Shown here: positions 54,729 through 64,000 of the stretch, piece by piece
Numbering within the stretch: position 1 is the first letter of the stretch
Layout: each line of letters opens with the position of its first letter
NCBI GenBank assembly: GCA_037044905.1
Contig: JBAOKB010000105.1
Location: forward strand, 124,001 to 188,000
From: Hortaea werneckii
Lineage: Eukaryota > Ascomycota > Dothideomycetes > Mycosphaerellales > Teratosphaeriaceae
Direction of reading: 5' to 3'
DNA length: 64,000 bases
Position numbers and translations under genes: made by a program
The notes under the pieces: model-generated
What the model saw: the letters and a program-made list of their open reading frames with translations, nothing else
Database searches by the model: none
Told to the model about the DNA's origin: nothing

Positions 54729-55823
54729 GGGGATAGGCTTTGCTCGGCTTGGCTTCTGGAGCTTGCGAAGTGGAAGAGACATGGTTCTTGATGGAGCGGT
54801 GAAAGTTCTTGGCCTGGCTATGAAAAGAGCGTTGGAGAAAGGTCAAATGATCCATGAGAAAGGGACTTGGGAACTGGGTGGCTTGTATAAGCAGAACCTT
54901 CTTGCAACCTTGGGTATAATGGGGTGAACATCAGGAACAGAGTCTGAATCCAGGAAACTTACTGCTCAGAGCATAAGGCTGGTTCCATGGCGTTACAGTT
55001 AGGTAGTTGCGGTACTCCATTCAAGACTGAACAGGATTCGTGATCAGTTGGGCTTCTAAGCTAGCGGTAAATCGCCCTTTCATTCACTGAAATGCCAAGA
55101 TTCGCTCTAGTCGGGCGATTTCTGGCATGCGAATGGAGGAAATACTTCCCCTTCTTACAATGCAGTGTTCAAATATCGGGTGACTCTATAGTCTTGGCTA
55201 GCATGATCGCCCAACGTGGCTTACAAGATAATGCAACCCAGCGCTGAGGATCGAAAGAAGCTCAGGTGGTGCCGCCAGCTCTCGATTGCCATCAAACCAG
55301 AGGAGGCTCTAAAGTCGTTCTTGATACGATTGAAACATGCTTGTGTACATTCAAAAGTTACTGACTTTGGTCTCGCAAACGAACACAAACGGCCTGCACA
55401 TAAGCGTCCATCTGATAGATGCTGCCAACGTGGCTCCGATTCTGGCACACCGGCTGCGACTGAAGCAAAGATCTGTAACATCGATTGGTCTGTCACAGCG
55501 ACCGAGATCGTACAAACAGCGGAGGTTTATGCAAAGAGATATAGTGTGCAAACTATCGTAAGATGGACGAAGGATGAAGAAGAGTAGTGTGAAAAGAGTG
55601 AAGGAAAATGAAGGGAAAGAAGAAAGGGAGACAAGAAGTAAAGAAGGAAAGAAGGAAGGAAGAAAGGAAGGAAAAGAGACAGTGAGATTTATCGACGAAA
55701 CAACGCTATCATACTTCCAACCCTGGACTGTCTCTTGATACATGAAGAGATGAACAAAGTCCAACAACCTTCCATGTATGCAAGCCCACCCGTCTCTTGT
55801 GCTTCTCTAGAAACTCCGTCCTT
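54729..55823. other. Intergenic region with purine-rich tract
   Basis: About 1.1 kb. An (AAGG/GAAA)-type purine tract covers roughly 55588-55682. The 372-bp open frame at 55216-55587 has no ATG at its first codon and no recognisable features, so I do not call it. Confidence 0.45.
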
Positions 55824-56676
55824 TCATTGACACTCATAGCCCTGCCGACAAAATAAGACTTCCACTTTGCTCCCTCCCTTGCCGACAAGATTCTGACTGA
55901 ACCATTCTGCCAGGACTCGCAACAGCTCGATGTCCTCTTTGGAGGCAAAGCCACGCCATTTCACTCTCAGCTGCTTCAAATTAGCCAGACCTAGCAATCT
56001 ATCAAGCCCAAGTTCCTTGCGTAGCTCCTCGACGGTCTTAAGATGCCTTTTGTTGGAGATCTCATCCGGGACCCACACGAAGTCGACAGTCTCCAAGTTC
56101 CGACACTTGAGCATTAGCTCGACGTCGGAGTCGGAAGGCCATCCCAGATAAATCCAGTGCGGAAACCTCGAGAAGTACAGATTTTGTACATGCTTAATGG
56201 CATCGAACCCATTGACGTAAGTTTTTGAAACTTGTCGCAGATCGACCTTCTCCAACCAGGATTGGAACGCTTGGTCGCCAGGGAATGAGTCGATGCGAAA
56301 GGTCGCCTTTTCAAGGGCGATACGGATCGTCTCTTGACGTAAAATCACGTTACCCATTCGTGCAGTGACTGGTAAATTTATACCAGTTGTGGGGGAGCAG
56401 CAGTTGCTTCGAAGAAAGACTGGAATCGTTGTCTCCTCGCACAGGTGCTCGAGGATGACCTGACGAATCTCGGGGAGAAGGTCCATGAGCTGGATTTTGG
56501 CGTCGATAAACTTCTGGACCTTCATCCGTTGCTCTGTCATGTACTCGCCCTTGTACTCGACGATCTTTTTTATGCGTTAGTATGATGTCAATTCAGCACA
56601 TCCCGTAAGCATTACTTACCTTCTCGCCCAGGGCCTCCCGCAGCACCAGCGCCCAGCTATACGACTTCGAAGTCAT
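55824..56676 (-). CDS. Fungal protein of unknown function with F-box-like core
   Basis: A 265-residue protein in two exons (56620-56676, 55824-56564). The segment LMDLLPEIRQVILEHL (about 45-60) resembles the start of an F-box, as in many Dothideomycete orphan proteins. The remainder is mixed alpha/beta with KHVQNLYFSRFPHWIYLGW and a leucine-rich tail (ELGLDRLLGLANLKQLRVKW). No catalytic motif is seen. Spliced frame and composition support a real gene, and the function is unknown. Confidence 0.6.
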
Positions 56677-58408
56677 GGCTATTGGGACTCGTTCAAATGT
56701 TGCACTCTGCAGCGTGTTCGATGGCGGCAGATGAGTAAAGCAAGATTGAGTCTGTGCTTGACCAGGGAAGGGGTCCAAGGATAGGGATCTGGATGTAAAG
56801 TGTTGAACGAGGTTGCAGTGTCGAAGGAGATGATCCGACCCGGATCGTCCTTTAAAGAGAAGCGTCAACGCTTGGACTGCCTTCTCATGTGTCCGGGCTT
56901 GCTGCAAAGTCGCCCGTCATGCAACTTTCGAGGAGTATTCACGAAGTCCAAGCGGGCAGTGACAACACTCCGCACAGTCGTGGCCGTTGGAGTCCGTAGT
57001 GAATGACGCGCAGGAAGAGATGTCGGCCCGGTGTTGTAGCAGAGGATGCGATAGTAGCCTATTCGGAGTCTTCAGTGGCCTCGGAGGCTGTTGATGATAC
57101 CTGAGCCTCCAATTCTGGGATGCAAATAGGAGAGGAGCTGGACGTATGACCATCTCCACTGCCTTTCGAGTTCGACATGTACTGCTTGGAACTTCAATCT
57201 ATGGGACTTGAATGGACACGAGGCGGGCGCCATCGAGACCGCGACAGTCCTCATGTTGTTTGGCAACCCTCACACAAGCAAATGGTGTACGATAGACGAT
57301 TTCATCTCCCTTGTTTGCCCGGTCTGTGTCTCGCGACGAATGCAGCAAGCTGCATGGTTAAAGTTAGTAGCTGAGGACATTGCAATGCGAGAATCTTGTC
57401 CGAGGGGCGGTGCATAACTCACCAAAGAAACTCTCGCCATGCTTCGAAGATTCTTCTCTTTCGCCCGTTCAGATAAGTGTGTGGTATATACTGGAAGTTT
57501 AAAAGGTATAAACAGAGGGGCGATGTCTGTCCCGAGGGACAAGAAGAAGATAAAAGACAAAGGAAAGGCACCGAAAGGGATTCTGGACAACTCGAAGTCG
57601 CACAGTCTCCCAAAGCCCAAATTGAACCATATGAATAAAAAGGTCTGCAAAGACAGGCTTGATTGGAGGCGACGAGCAGGAAGGACGAGGTGGATTTTGT
57701 GGAGACGGTGCTCTACCTGGTTGTTTGCTTCCCATTTGCGGTCCATGCCAGCAAGCTGCATCTATGTGGTTGCCCGATAGCTGAACGGCTAGAATTTCAG
57801 ACGTACGAGCAAGCACGGCGATGTCAACTTGAGACAGCATCAAGCGCGCGAGCCTTGAGTCGCTTTCTGGAAAGATCAGATCCGCTGGGATATGTTGCGC
57901 TCAGAGTCCATTTGCTTGTCCAGAGACCATGGGATGTGACAAGTTCATATAGGAGAATGGCCTGGTGGAAGATGATGTTGTTGAAATCCCTTGCTACCGC
58001 TGTCCATTGCGCAAAGGTCGAAACTGTTTTTGAACATAGTACATAGGTGGAATACGTGGATGTAAGGCCCTAAGCCGTCAAGGGCGTGAGCATCACTGTT
58101 GACCAGGCCACCATCTGGAATCACTCCAACGCATATGGCGCATGCATCGGATCAGAAAACTGATGGTGAAAAGGGCAAAGCATGTGCATAGCATATTGTA
58201 GCGAGCAGTATATCTACATGGTAAAAGGAGGTGATGTCTATCTTCTTCGTGAAGTCGCGTCACTAGCGCGTGATCCGTGCACGTCGAAAAGTTGCCCTCA
58301 GTCGCGAAAGCGAAAGCATGCGCCTACCTACTGATATTGATACCACTATCCAGCCTTAACGAAGGCTGCAACCAAACCATATCGTTTCAAAAACGATTTG
58401 TGCTCACG
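56677..58408. other. Gene-poor interval upstream of RRP6
   Basis: About 1.7 kb where no open frame shows family features on either strand. It may hold a long 5' region of RRP6 or a decayed gene. Nothing can be supported. Confidence 0.45.
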
Positions 58409-60865
58409 ATGGCTGCGCCATCCGATTTCGCGTCCCTTCAATCCTCCATTCAATCCGCCCTCGTTCAAACCACCCGGACCTCTTCACAGCTCGCAGCCGA
58501 AGACCTTTCTTTCCACCGATCTCTTTCCTCCAACCTGGGCAGCAACCTTGACAGGCAGAATGCGCGTCTTCTCTCTATTGCGGACCGTCTCCTCGGCTCT
58601 GCGACTGCCGATCCGGCTGAGACGAGTGTACGTTCCTCTTCCACTGCGCCACGCCTCAGCGATATCGAAGCCGTGGAAGGCAACTGGAGGGCGGTGGTTG
58701 ACGTGGTCGATAGCCTGCTCGAGCGCGCAGACACTGCGCTGGATGAATTCACTGGTGCTGTAAAAAGGCTGAGTCCCGGCGCGGAGGCAAAGGCGGGCGA
58801 GAAGGAGGCGTCTTTGAAGGGATTGAAAGGCACTGGGAAGATCAGCGCAAGTCTGAGGGGGAGGGAAATCGAGAAGCCGCAGCTGAGTTTCGACCATGTG
58901 CCTCAGAACGATGAGACGGGAAAGTTCGCGCCGCTGTTGATGGAGAAGCCGCATGCCATGGTGCCGTTCAAGGGATCTGTCGAGAGCGGAAAGCATCCAT
59001 ATCAGGCCGAGATTGAACAGTACACTTACCCGGCTTCTATGTATACCTTCGCGGAGCCGACCATGTACCACCCATTCGAGTCAACTACCGCGGTCATGGT
59101 TGACACCGAAGAAGCTGTGGATACGATGCTGGAAGAGCTCAAGCAAGCCAAGGAGATTGCGATCGACCTGGAGCACCACGATCACCGTTCCTACATTGGT
59201 ATTGTCTCCCTCATGCAAATCAGCACTCGCGACAAAGACTGGATAGTCGACACTCTCAAGCCTTGGCGCCGCAAGCTTCAATGCTTGAATCATGTCTTCG
59301 CCGACCCATCGATTATCAAGATTCTTCACGGCGCATTTATGGATGTCATGTGGCTCCAACGCGACTTGGGACTGTATCTTGTTGGACTGTTCGACACCCA
59401 TTACGCTTGTCGCGCTCTGGGCTACCCAGGTGGCTCCTACGCGTACCTACTCAAACGCTTTTGCAATGTTGATGCCCAGAAGCAGTATCAGCTTGCAGAC
59501 TGGCGTATCCGTCCTTTACCACAGGAGCTTTTCGACTACGCTCGCAGCGACACCCATTACCTACTCTACATCTTCGATCACCTCCGAAACGAACTCATCA
59601 CAAAGTCCAACTTCTCGAAACCCAATCACGAAGGCGACAAAATTTACGACGTGCTCACCCGCTCTTCGGAAACTGCGCTGCAGGTCTATGAACATCCAGT
59701 CTATGACACCGAGCTAGGACAGGGACCAGGAGGATGGTATAAGCTCCTTGCCCGCACGCCTGCTCTCCTCTCCAAAGAACAGTTTGCGATATTCCGCGCC
59801 GTACACAAGTGGCGGGATGATGTCGCCCGTGAGCAGGACGATTCCGTGCATTATGTCATGCCCAACCACCAAATCTTTTCCATCGCCAAGGCAATGCCTA
59901 CTACGCGCGCGGAGGTGCTGGGTGTTGCACAGCCCGGCACTCAGACCGTACGCTTACGCGCCGACGAGTTAGTGAGTGTCATCGTTCGAGCGAAGGAGGA
60001 AGGCAAGAACGGCCCGGAGATGGTTGAAGTCATGTCTAAAGTGGAACCGCAATTCCCTCGGAAGCCGGCGCAGAGGCAAGAGCAGAACCATTCGGTTGCT
60101 GCTTTCTTGCCACAGCGCCAGCAGCCGGGTACCGCTAGCGGCGCGCCTGTTGTGGCAGCGAATCCTCGGGCGTTACGGAGCGACCAAAGTTCGTTCTGGG
60201 GTCCGGCGTTCAGCCCGCCATCGCAGAAACCGGGCGCTGAGCAGAGGCGGTCAATGGCGACTGCCAACATCGATCTGTCGGTTCCACTCCCACCGTTGAC
60301 TGCAGAGGTCTTTGCGGACCCTGCAGAAGCGGTAGCTACGCCCGTGAAGAGTTCAGAGCCAGCAACACCTGCGGCATCAACTCCCGCGGACACCCCTAAG
60401 GCCGAAGATCAAGACGACGACGTTTTTGTGCTCAAACAGCTCGGCGGCGGGAAGAAGCGTAAGCGACAACAGCCTGCCTTCGAACAAGAAAAAGAAAAGG
60501 CCCTCGATGGCCTGGCGCAAGGGAACGACGAAGTCGCACTCCCCTCCGCCGAAGAAGAAGCAAACCGGCAACAAACGAAAGCCGAACGCAAACGCGCGAA
60601 GAAAGAAGCCAAGAAAGCCAAAAAGACAGCTGACGGTGCCGTCGGTCCTAACGGTACTACCGATGGGTTGGACAACAACGACGACGACGTACCCTTCGAC
60701 TATAATTCCGCGCCTAGTATGTTGAATCCGCCCCGGGAGAGCAAAGAGGACCGCAAGAAGCGCGAGAAGAAGCAGGTGGATCCGTATAAGAAGGCGATGG
60801 ATGCGCCCAAGGGGTTGGGTAGGAATCAGAAGGAGAGGGCGGGGAGGACGATGACTTATAGATAA
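58409..60865 (+). CDS. RRP6: Exosome 3'-5' exoribonuclease Rrp6
   Basis: An 818-residue, intronless protein. The N-terminal PMC2NT domain (about 1-110) binds Rrp47. The DEDD-Y exonuclease domain (about 240-430) shows AIDLEHHDHRSY (Asp, Glu), ILHGAFMDVMWLQRDLG, LFDTHYACRALGYPGGSY and DYARSDTHYLLYIFDHL with the final Asp/Tyr. An HRDC domain follows (about 470-570; IFRAVHKWRDDVAREQDD). The C-terminal lasso is Lys/Glu-rich and disordered. Rrp6 is the nuclear-exosome nuclease for rRNA, snoRNA and surveillance substrates. The first in-frame ATG is 58409; upstream codons in frame have no ATG. The cytoplasmic partner system is also represented in the window by Ski3, but they are not adjacent. Confidence 0.9.
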   Translation: MAAPSDFASLQSSIQSALVQTTRTSSQLAAEDLSFHRSLSSNLGSNLDRQNARLLSIADRLLGSATADPAETSVRSSSTAPRLSDIEAVEGNWRAVVDVVDSLLERADTALDEFTGAVKRLSPGAEAKAGEKEASLKGLKGTGKISASLRGREIEKPQLSFDHVPQNDETGKFAPLLMEKPHAMVPFKGSVESGKHPYQAEIEQYTYPASMYTFAEPTMYHPFESTTAVMVDTEEAVDTMLEELKQAKEIAIDLEHHDHRSYIGIVSLMQISTRDKDWIVDTLKPWRRKLQCLNHVFADPSIIKILHGAFMDVMWLQRDLGLYLVGLFDTHYACRALGYPGGSYAYLLKRFCNVDAQKQYQLADWRIRPLPQELFDYARSDTHYLLYIFDHLRNELITKSNFSKPNHEGDKIYDVLTRSSETALQVYEHPVYDTELGQGPGGWYKLLARTPALLSKEQFAIFRAVHKWRDDVAREQDDSVHYVMPNHQIFSIAKAMPTTRAEVLGVAQPGTQTVRLRADELVSVIVRAKEEGKNGPEMVEVMSKVEPQFPRKPAQRQEQNHSVAAFLPQRQQPGTASGAPVVAANPRALRSDQSSFWGPAFSPPSQKPGAEQRRSMATANIDLSVPLPPLTAEVFADPAEAVATPVKSSEPATPAASTPADTPKAEDQDDDVFVLKQLGGGKKRKRQQPAFEQEKEKALDGLAQGNDEVALPSAEEEANRQQTKAERKRAKKEAKKAKKTADGAVGPNGTTDGLDNNDDDVPFDYNSAPSMLNPPRESKEDRKKREKKQVDPYKKAMDAPKGLGRNQKERAGRTMTYR

Positions 60866-61081
60866 TCTGACGGCATGGGTGTAGTCTCATCTTGTATATA
60901 TAAGCTCTTGGAGGCTAGACATCGATCATTGTACCTACCCCCAGATTTTGTTGCAGTGTCGAAGTTGCTTTTGACCAGTCCAGAGGTCGTGGTTCATCTT
61001 CAGCAGCAAGCATGGCATCCTAAATCCGGTATTTTCTATTCAGTCACCCTTTATATAGAAGCCTAGACTTACATTTCACAG

Positions 61082-62634
61082 GTGATACGGTCTGCGATGG
61101 ACCCAACTCTATCACTTTCAACTCTATTTCAGCCAACAAAACGATACATGCCGTGCGGGCCAACACGGTCAAGACACCTGGCTATGATGCATTCAGCGCA
61201 AGCCGCTCTATGTCAAACACCATAAGCGCTCTCGACAAGGGCACTCATGCCTTCAAACGCCGCGTGCAAGGCCAAGTGCTTTCGGAGCCTGCTCTCAAAG
61301 CTGTCGAAGACCGAATGCTTCAACAGGTGCAGGACTTTATAGACTACATTGACGGGCCCGAGGACCGTATCAACGGTGCCCATGGCCATGGCGATTGGGT
61401 CCAACGCAATGGGTCCGATGTGTGCAAGTATCTGACCTACAACGTCTTGACGGACCTGTGTTATGGGCAGAGTTTGAATCTGTTCCATTCACCGACCATG
61501 AGATGGTTGCCCAAAGCCGTTATACCGTATTCGCGAATCATTGTCATGGTAACATGCTCGATTTGCACGCCGCTGACGGGAAGATGATGGGCTGACCCAT
61601 GTCATATAGGATCTCGCTGCACCTATCCTTTACCTGAAAAAATGGGACAGGCTGCTCTTCAATCCGTACTTGAAGGAAATCTATCGGTTAGGGGAGTGGG
61701 TAAAGGAGTCCCACGCCGCACGGCTTGCACTGGGCAAAGAGGCGAATAGAAACGATTTCTTTTCTAGCTTGTCCAAGGCAGTAGACCCCAAGACCGGCGA
61801 GGAGCTGTCGGAGAAGGAATTCTGGCTCGAACTATTAATGCTGCTCGTTGCGGGGTCTGACACGACATCTGTTGCGCTCAACGCAGCGATATACCATCTA
61901 GTTCACAACCGCGACTCGCTGCATATGGCTGCTATGGAGGTCCGGAGGCAGTTCGAGACGGAGGGCGAGATCCGTACGGGGCCAAAGTTGAGCGACTGCC
62001 GGTTTCTCCTCTCCTGTATTGAAGAGTCCATGCGGCTTTCTCCACCAGTCGTTCATGGACCACCACGACTAGTCCAAGCAGGCGGAATCGTCGTCGATGG
62101 GGAATATTTCGCTGAGGGGACCGTCGTTTCGACACCGACCTACACGCTTCATCGAAGCGGAAAGAATTTCGATGCGCCCGATGACTTCAAGCCTGAGAGA
62201 TGGATGACGGACGGAGAAGAGCTCAAGCGAGCTCGGCAGGCTTACCAGCCAGTGAGTCCACTTATCATCCGTTGAACTTTTTGCATCATCAGAGTGCTGA
62301 CAGGAGGTTTGCAGTTCCACGTCGGAGCCTATTCTTGGTATGTTCCCCATACAGTTGGCTCGTCCTCATGCGCTTCTGACTGACGTTCAAATTCTCTAGT
62401 GTCGGCTGGCGTCTGGCAATGATGGAGCTACAGATCTCCCTAGCAAGATTACTGTTCACGTACGATCTACGTCTTCCACCTAACGCCCCCTGTTGCAAGA
62501 ACGCCCCCAGGGGAGAGCGATGTCAGCTTGAGATGAAGGGGTGGATGACTGGACATGTCAAGGGCCCACAAGTCTTGTTTAAACGACATACAACCCACGA
62601 GGATAACGAGTATACGAATGGCCAAAGTATATAG
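61082..62634 (+). CDS. Cytochrome P450 lacking its N-terminal region (probable truncated gene)
   Basis: Four segments splice in frame into about 455 codons (61082-61548, 61610-62251, 62315-62337, 62400-62634). They carry a P450 from helix B' on: DGPNSITF, SALDKGTHAFKRRVQGQVLS (helix C), the I-helix LLVAGSDTTSVALN, ExxR as EESMR, FKPERWM and the haem loop FHVGAYSCVGWRLA, whose Cys is restored by the last splice. What is missing is the first 70-90 residues (membrane helix, Pro hinge, beta-1). The sequence begins with an acceptor-like CAG and no exon for those residues is found in the 216 bp between it and RRP6. TVRxGPN of the family has become TVCDGPN. The first usable in-frame ATG is 61210. 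It is either a 5'-truncated relic or has an unrecognised first exon. Confidence 0.7.
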
Positions 62635-63160
62635 AAGGTATTAAACGAGAATGGATGATAGACAACATAGACAATTGATAATATAGATGATCAAAGACAC
62701 CTTAGATTGCGTACTGGAAAGCACATGTACTTCATTGGCCGACGGCACCTTACAAACAACAGCGCAAGAATCCGGAGCTTCTAGCATCAAAACCTCTCTA
62801 GCCTTAACAATAAGCCGAGATACACAGATACACTGCACCAGGTCTTCAAAAGCCCGGGGACCCGTAGCAGGCACAGAAAGGCGCAAGCTAGAAGGAGACG
62901 AGTCGAGCAAGAAATACGTAGACTTCTAGAGGTACCTTCCCTGCTAGGGCAGACAGCAGGATGACGTTCGTCCTGAACTATCCCAAGCGCCTACACCAAC
63001 TTTGAACTTTCGCTATCCAAACCTCTACACAACACAGCCAATTCAAGAAAGGAGAGGGTATCAACGAAGTAAAAACCAACCGAACGAACTCTCCAATCCA
63101 AACACTCCAGAATTCAACGGTATCCCAAAGAACCAGATTCAGCAAGCCCCAACCAGCCTT
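62635..63160. other. Intergenic region between P450 and MAPKKK
   Basis: About 525 bp between convergent genes, with no supported gene. Confidence 0.5.
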
Positions 63161-64000
63161 CTAAAAAGCCCCTCGGATCTTCGCATACAGCTCCGTATCC
63201 AAGAAATTATAATTCGGGTCGAAGATGCAAAAGGGCGCGCGCAGCAGGGTCTCCGCCGTAGGACGCTCGCCGGGATCACTATTGTCAAATGTCAGTCAAA
63301 CGTCAATTCCCCCGCCAAAGGAAGGTAAGGGGTCTCTCCGGAGGACAAGGGGTGTGAAAAACTCACATAGTAAAGCAATCATACATAAAGCTCAACGCGG
63401 CGGGTCCGACAACCGTACTAACATCGTCGGGGATGGGAGGGGCCTGGTTCAGACTGCCGAGCTTATAAATAGCGCCGATAGCTTCTTCTTTGCTCCAAGG
63501 GCGCCGGCCGGCGAACATCTCCAGGACCACGCAGCCGAGGGACCAGATATCGACTTTCGCGCTATAGCCCTGGCTCATGGCGGCCGTAGCGTCGAGGCTG
63601 CCGGGGGCCACGTTCAGGGCCTGGGATTGGGCGCGGATGACCTCGGGCGCCATCCAGAAGACGGAGCCTTGCATGCTGTTGGTGATGTCGTTGTTGTAGG
63701 GGTTGGCGGAGCGCTTGGAGATGCCGAAGTCGGAGATCTTGCAGGTGCCGTCGAGGTCGAGCAGGATGTTGTCGGCTTTCATGTCGCGGTGCAGAATGCC
63801 TTCGCTGTGCAGGTAGGCGAGGCCGTTGAGCGTCTGGCGCGTCAGGGAGGAGACGACGGGTTCTTCGAACTTGCCGTGTTTGCGGAGACAGGAGCCGACG
63901 CTGCCACCAGAGATATATTCGAGGAAGATGCTGATGCTGAATTCCTTGCGCTCGCACCCGAGGTACTGGACGATGTTGACGTGGTCGAGGTGTTGCATGG
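63161..64000 (-). CDS. BCK1: MAPKKK, Bck1 type, C-terminal kinase domain (partial)
   Basis: Two exons (63367 to the window end, and 63161-63278) give the C-terminal three quarters of an STE11-family kinase domain. Visible motifs are HVNIVQYLGCE, the catalytic loop HRDMKADN, DFGISK, the activation segment ending WMAPEVIRA, DIWSLGCVVLEMFAG and PWSKEEA. The last exon supplies GERPTAETLLRAPFC and the tail DPNYNFLDTELYAKIRGAF. FSISIFLEYISGGSVGSCL and the tail are distinctive of Bck1/BckA, the MAPKKK of the cell-wall integrity pathway. The N-terminal regulatory part lies beyond the window. A GTGAGT donor and TAG acceptor join the exons. Confidence 0.88.

Noticed and set aside
55216..55587. 123-codon open frame
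   Set aside because: Starts without ATG, has no motif, and lies in a gene-poor stretch next to a purine tract.
56677..58408. Several 60-160 codon open frames on both strands
   Set aside because: None has a motif, a consistent splice partner or plausible composition.
60875..61066. 63-codon open frame between RRP6 and the truncated P450, as a candidate first exon
   Set aside because: No membrane-anchor or proline-hinge pattern of a P450 and no donor leading in frame to 61082.

Overview
The window looks like nuclear DNA of a filamentous ascomycete (Pezizomycotina; Dothideomycetes is a guess). Most genes have one to nine short GT-AG introns, mainly 45-70 bp, with a few of 150-190 bp. Orthologues of fungal or Pezizomycotina-type proteins are present: a Bli-3-like protein, a rhodopsin-domain membrane protein, a Dal5-type permease, a Bck1-type MAPKKK, and a C2H2/Zn2Cys6 regulator. 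I see no bacterial operons, tRNA, rRNA, CRISPR or intact transposon. I rebuilt exon boundaries by hand from splice sites, reading frame and family motifs.

Layout. (1) 1-6.5 kb, housekeeping: the C-terminal part of Ski3, a Mam33/p32 mitochondrial matrix protein, and a mitochondrial citrate carrier. (2) 7.7-14.8 kb, a rhamnogalacturonan module: a Dal5-family MFS importer diverges from an intracellular GH105 unsaturated-uronyl hydrolase, followed by a secreted PL4 rhamnogalacturonan lyase. (3) 14.8-17.1 kb: an aldehyde-dehydrogenase pseudoenzyme with a membrane tail and a small orphan protein. (4) 17.2-34.7 kb, a candidate aromatic-compound catabolic cluster: an FAD monooxygenase fused to an acetoacetate-decarboxylase-like domain, a CocE/NonD hydrolase, a C2H2+Zn2Cys6 transcription factor, a cytochrome P450, a rhodopsin-domain membrane protein, a cupin, a fumarylacetoacetase-family hydrolase, a LigB-type extradiol dioxygenase, a CheD-like unknown and a cyanamide-hydratase-type HD protein. 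(5) 35.5-48 kb: PI-phospholipase C, AMMECR1 (with an apparent one-base frameshift), a Bli-3-like flavin protein, an aldo-keto reductase, a GH17 wall glucanase and protein-L-isoaspartate methyltransferase. (6) 48.8-64 kb: APC2, methylglutaconyl-CoA hydratase, Rrp6, the 3' end of a Bck1-type MAPKKK, several unknowns, and a P450 with no recognisable N-terminus.

How the genes may work together. In module 2 the secreted lyase would make unsaturated oligogalacturonan products, the MFS protein would import them, and the signal-less GH105 would finish them inside the cell. In module 4 the monooxygenase and P450 would hydroxylate or demethylate a ring, LigB would open it, the FAH-family enzyme would split the product, and the hydrolase and decarboxylase-like domain would trim side groups. 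Three divergent gene pairs and a resident regulator suggest shared control. The housekeeping regions are unusual in carrying five very long poly(dC)/poly(dG) tracts of 22-41 bp in gene flanks or introns.
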